From an uncultured beta proteobacterium (GTDB lineage Bacteria > Pseudomonadota > Gammaproteobacteria > Burkholderiales > Burkholderiaceae_C): a stretch of 5,779 nucleotides of DNA. The notes beneath the pieces were generated by a model. That model searched no databases. It worked only from the letters and a program-made list of their open reading frames with translations, and had not been told where the DNA came from. A program made the position numbers and the translations under genes. Of this stretch, positions 5,290 through 5,779 are shown piece by piece; position 1 is the first letter of the stretch, and each line of letters starts with the position of its first letter. The stretch is taken from NCBI GenBank assembly GCA_903886165.1, contig CAISLL010000407.1, positions 1 to 5,779 on the forward strand. Reading direction: 5' to 3'.

Positions 5290-5303
5290 TTGATCAAAAT
5301 CAA
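5290..5303. promoter_or_regulatory. FNR/ANR-type binding site in the divergent cytochrome-rquA region
   Basis: TTGATCAAAATCAA matches the consensus TTGAT-N4-ATCAA at all ten defined positions. FNR-family regulators (Fnr, Anr, Dnr) bind this site and switch genes on at low oxygen or with nitric oxide. Its centre is 100 bases from the start codon of the first cytochrome gene (minus) and 172 bases from the rquA start (plus). The closer gene set is the likelier main target. No clear -10 sits at the ideal class II distance on either side. On the minus strand GAGAAT and TAGCAT lie nearby but off-spacing. Confidence 0.8.
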
Positions 5304-5430
5304 TAATTGCCCACTTTGAGGCTTGGAAGGGCAAAAATCTGGCGCAAGCCCTTACCACTTGACCGATCAGCTCGTTTGGCAGTCTCGTTTTGGTTGATTT
5401 CGGTTAGCATCAAACCGCTGTTTTATGCAA

Positions 5431-5445
5431 CTGCCTGATTGGCAG
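5431..5445. repeat. Small hairpin in the rquA leader
   Basis: CTGCC-TGATT-GGCAG is a perfect 5-bp stem with a 5-base loop, 23 bases before the rquA ATG. TTGGCAG-CTCG in its right arm recurs as TTGGCAGTCTCG at 5376-5387. It may be a binding site or leader structure; the short stem makes chance possible. Confidence 0.3.
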
Positions 5446-5468
5446 CTCGCCTACCCACCAAAACAACC

Positions 5469-5779
5469 ATGATTTTTGACAAACCCGGCGTCGTGACAAG
5501 CGACGCAACCATGGCGGCCCGCAGCGCCAGTCTCTCAGCCACATTGGCAGTGCCCGATTACCTCGAAAAAACTTACTGGTGGGCCTACACCCACCCCAAT
5601 GCGGTTCGTGTGTTTGAGCGCCAATGGCTGGTCAACCTGATCCTGTGGGGCAATTTCTCCAAGCTGCGCGACCTGGCCTTGCAGGACATGGGCGAAGTCA
5701 TCCATGGCCAGGTGCTGCAGGTGGCTTGTGTGTATGGCAACTTCACGGAACATGTGGTGCGCCGCCTGGGCCCGGATGC
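5469..5779 (+). CDS. rquA: RquA-like rhodoquinone biosynthesis methyltransferase-family protein (N-terminal part, runs off window)
   Basis: RquA converts ubiquinone to rhodoquinone by replacing a ring methoxy group with an amino group. Rhodoquinone is the low-potential quinone used in fumarate respiration. The 103 visible residues include VPDYLEKTYWWAYTHPNAVR (28-47), ERQWLVNLILWGNFSKLRDL (50-69) and VLQVACVYGNFTEHV (82-96). As I recall, RquA proteins share the YWWAY-HP and RQWLVN-ILWGN blocks. They also have a VACVYG segment where UbiE-like methyltransferases have the glycine-rich D-x-G-x-G motif, and that replacement is visible here at 85-90. The ATG at 5469 is the first in frame and has no clear ribosome binding site; M15 (5511) is a weaker alternative. 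It is divergent from the cytochrome operon and shares its FNR-type box. The C-terminal half is outside the window. A related class I methyltransferase is the alternative. Confidence 0.82.
   Translation, partial: MIFDKPGVVTSDATMAARSASLSATLAVPDYLEKTYWWAYTHPNAVRVFERQWLVNLILWGNFSKLRDLALQDMGEVIHGQVLQVACVYGNFTEHVVRRLGPD

Noticed and set aside
5376..5395. Sigma-54 promoter (TGGCAG followed by TTTTGG) upstream of rquA
   Set aside because: The -24 half is partly present, but the essential GC of the -12 element is missing.
5394..5413. Second FNR-type site, TTGAT and ATCAA near rquA
   Set aside because: The half sites are ten bases apart rather than four, so they do not form a standard site. They could be chance.

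Overview
The window reads as a chromosomal piece of a betaproteobacterium of the Comamonadaceae, most like Rhodoferax. This rests on the high-GC coding style, the MnmG and beta-class GST sequences, a PPi-type phosphofructokinase, and a probable rhodoquinone-synthesis gene beside c-type cytochromes. The genus call is an inference from recalled family sequences, not from a search.

Layout, left to right. (1) 1-453, minus strand: the first 151 codons of mnmG (tRNA wobble-uridine modification). (2) 454-997: a long non-coding gap. Most of it is a 368-bp element at 561-928 with near-perfect terminal inverted repeats and an exact 9-bp flanking duplication, which looks like a small non-autonomous transposable element (MITE-like). 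It carries a nested 92-bp hairpin repeat. (3) 998-2212 and 2236-2814, plus strand: a PPi-dependent 6-phosphofructokinase followed closely by a flavodoxin-fold NAD(P)H:FMN reductase. A possible promoter for the pair has its -35 in the element's terminal repeat and its -10 in flanking DNA. (4) 2815-3033: intergenic, with an AT-rich repeat-like segment. (5) 3034-3642, plus strand: a beta-class glutathione S-transferase. (6) 3663-3691: a hairpin with A and T runs on both sides, shared as terminator by the converging transcription units. (7) 5196-3707, minus strand: a tight three-gene cytochrome c operon, encoding a small monoheme cytochrome, a membrane-anchored tetraheme NapC/NirT-type quinol dehydrogenase and a second monoheme cytochrome. 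(8) 5197-5468: a divergent regulatory region with a perfect FNR/ANR-type box. (9) 5469 to the window end, plus strand: the first 103 codons of a probable rquA (rhodoquinone biosynthesis methyltransferase).

How it fits together: the right half looks like an oxygen-regulated anaerobic electron-transfer locus. RquA would convert ubiquinone to low-potential rhodoquinone. The NapC-type protein would take electrons from the quinol pool to the periplasm, and the two small cytochromes would carry them on. No terminal reductase is visible, so the final acceptor is unknown. The left half is housekeeping and central carbon metabolism, with one small mobile-element insertion that may have rewired pfp expression.
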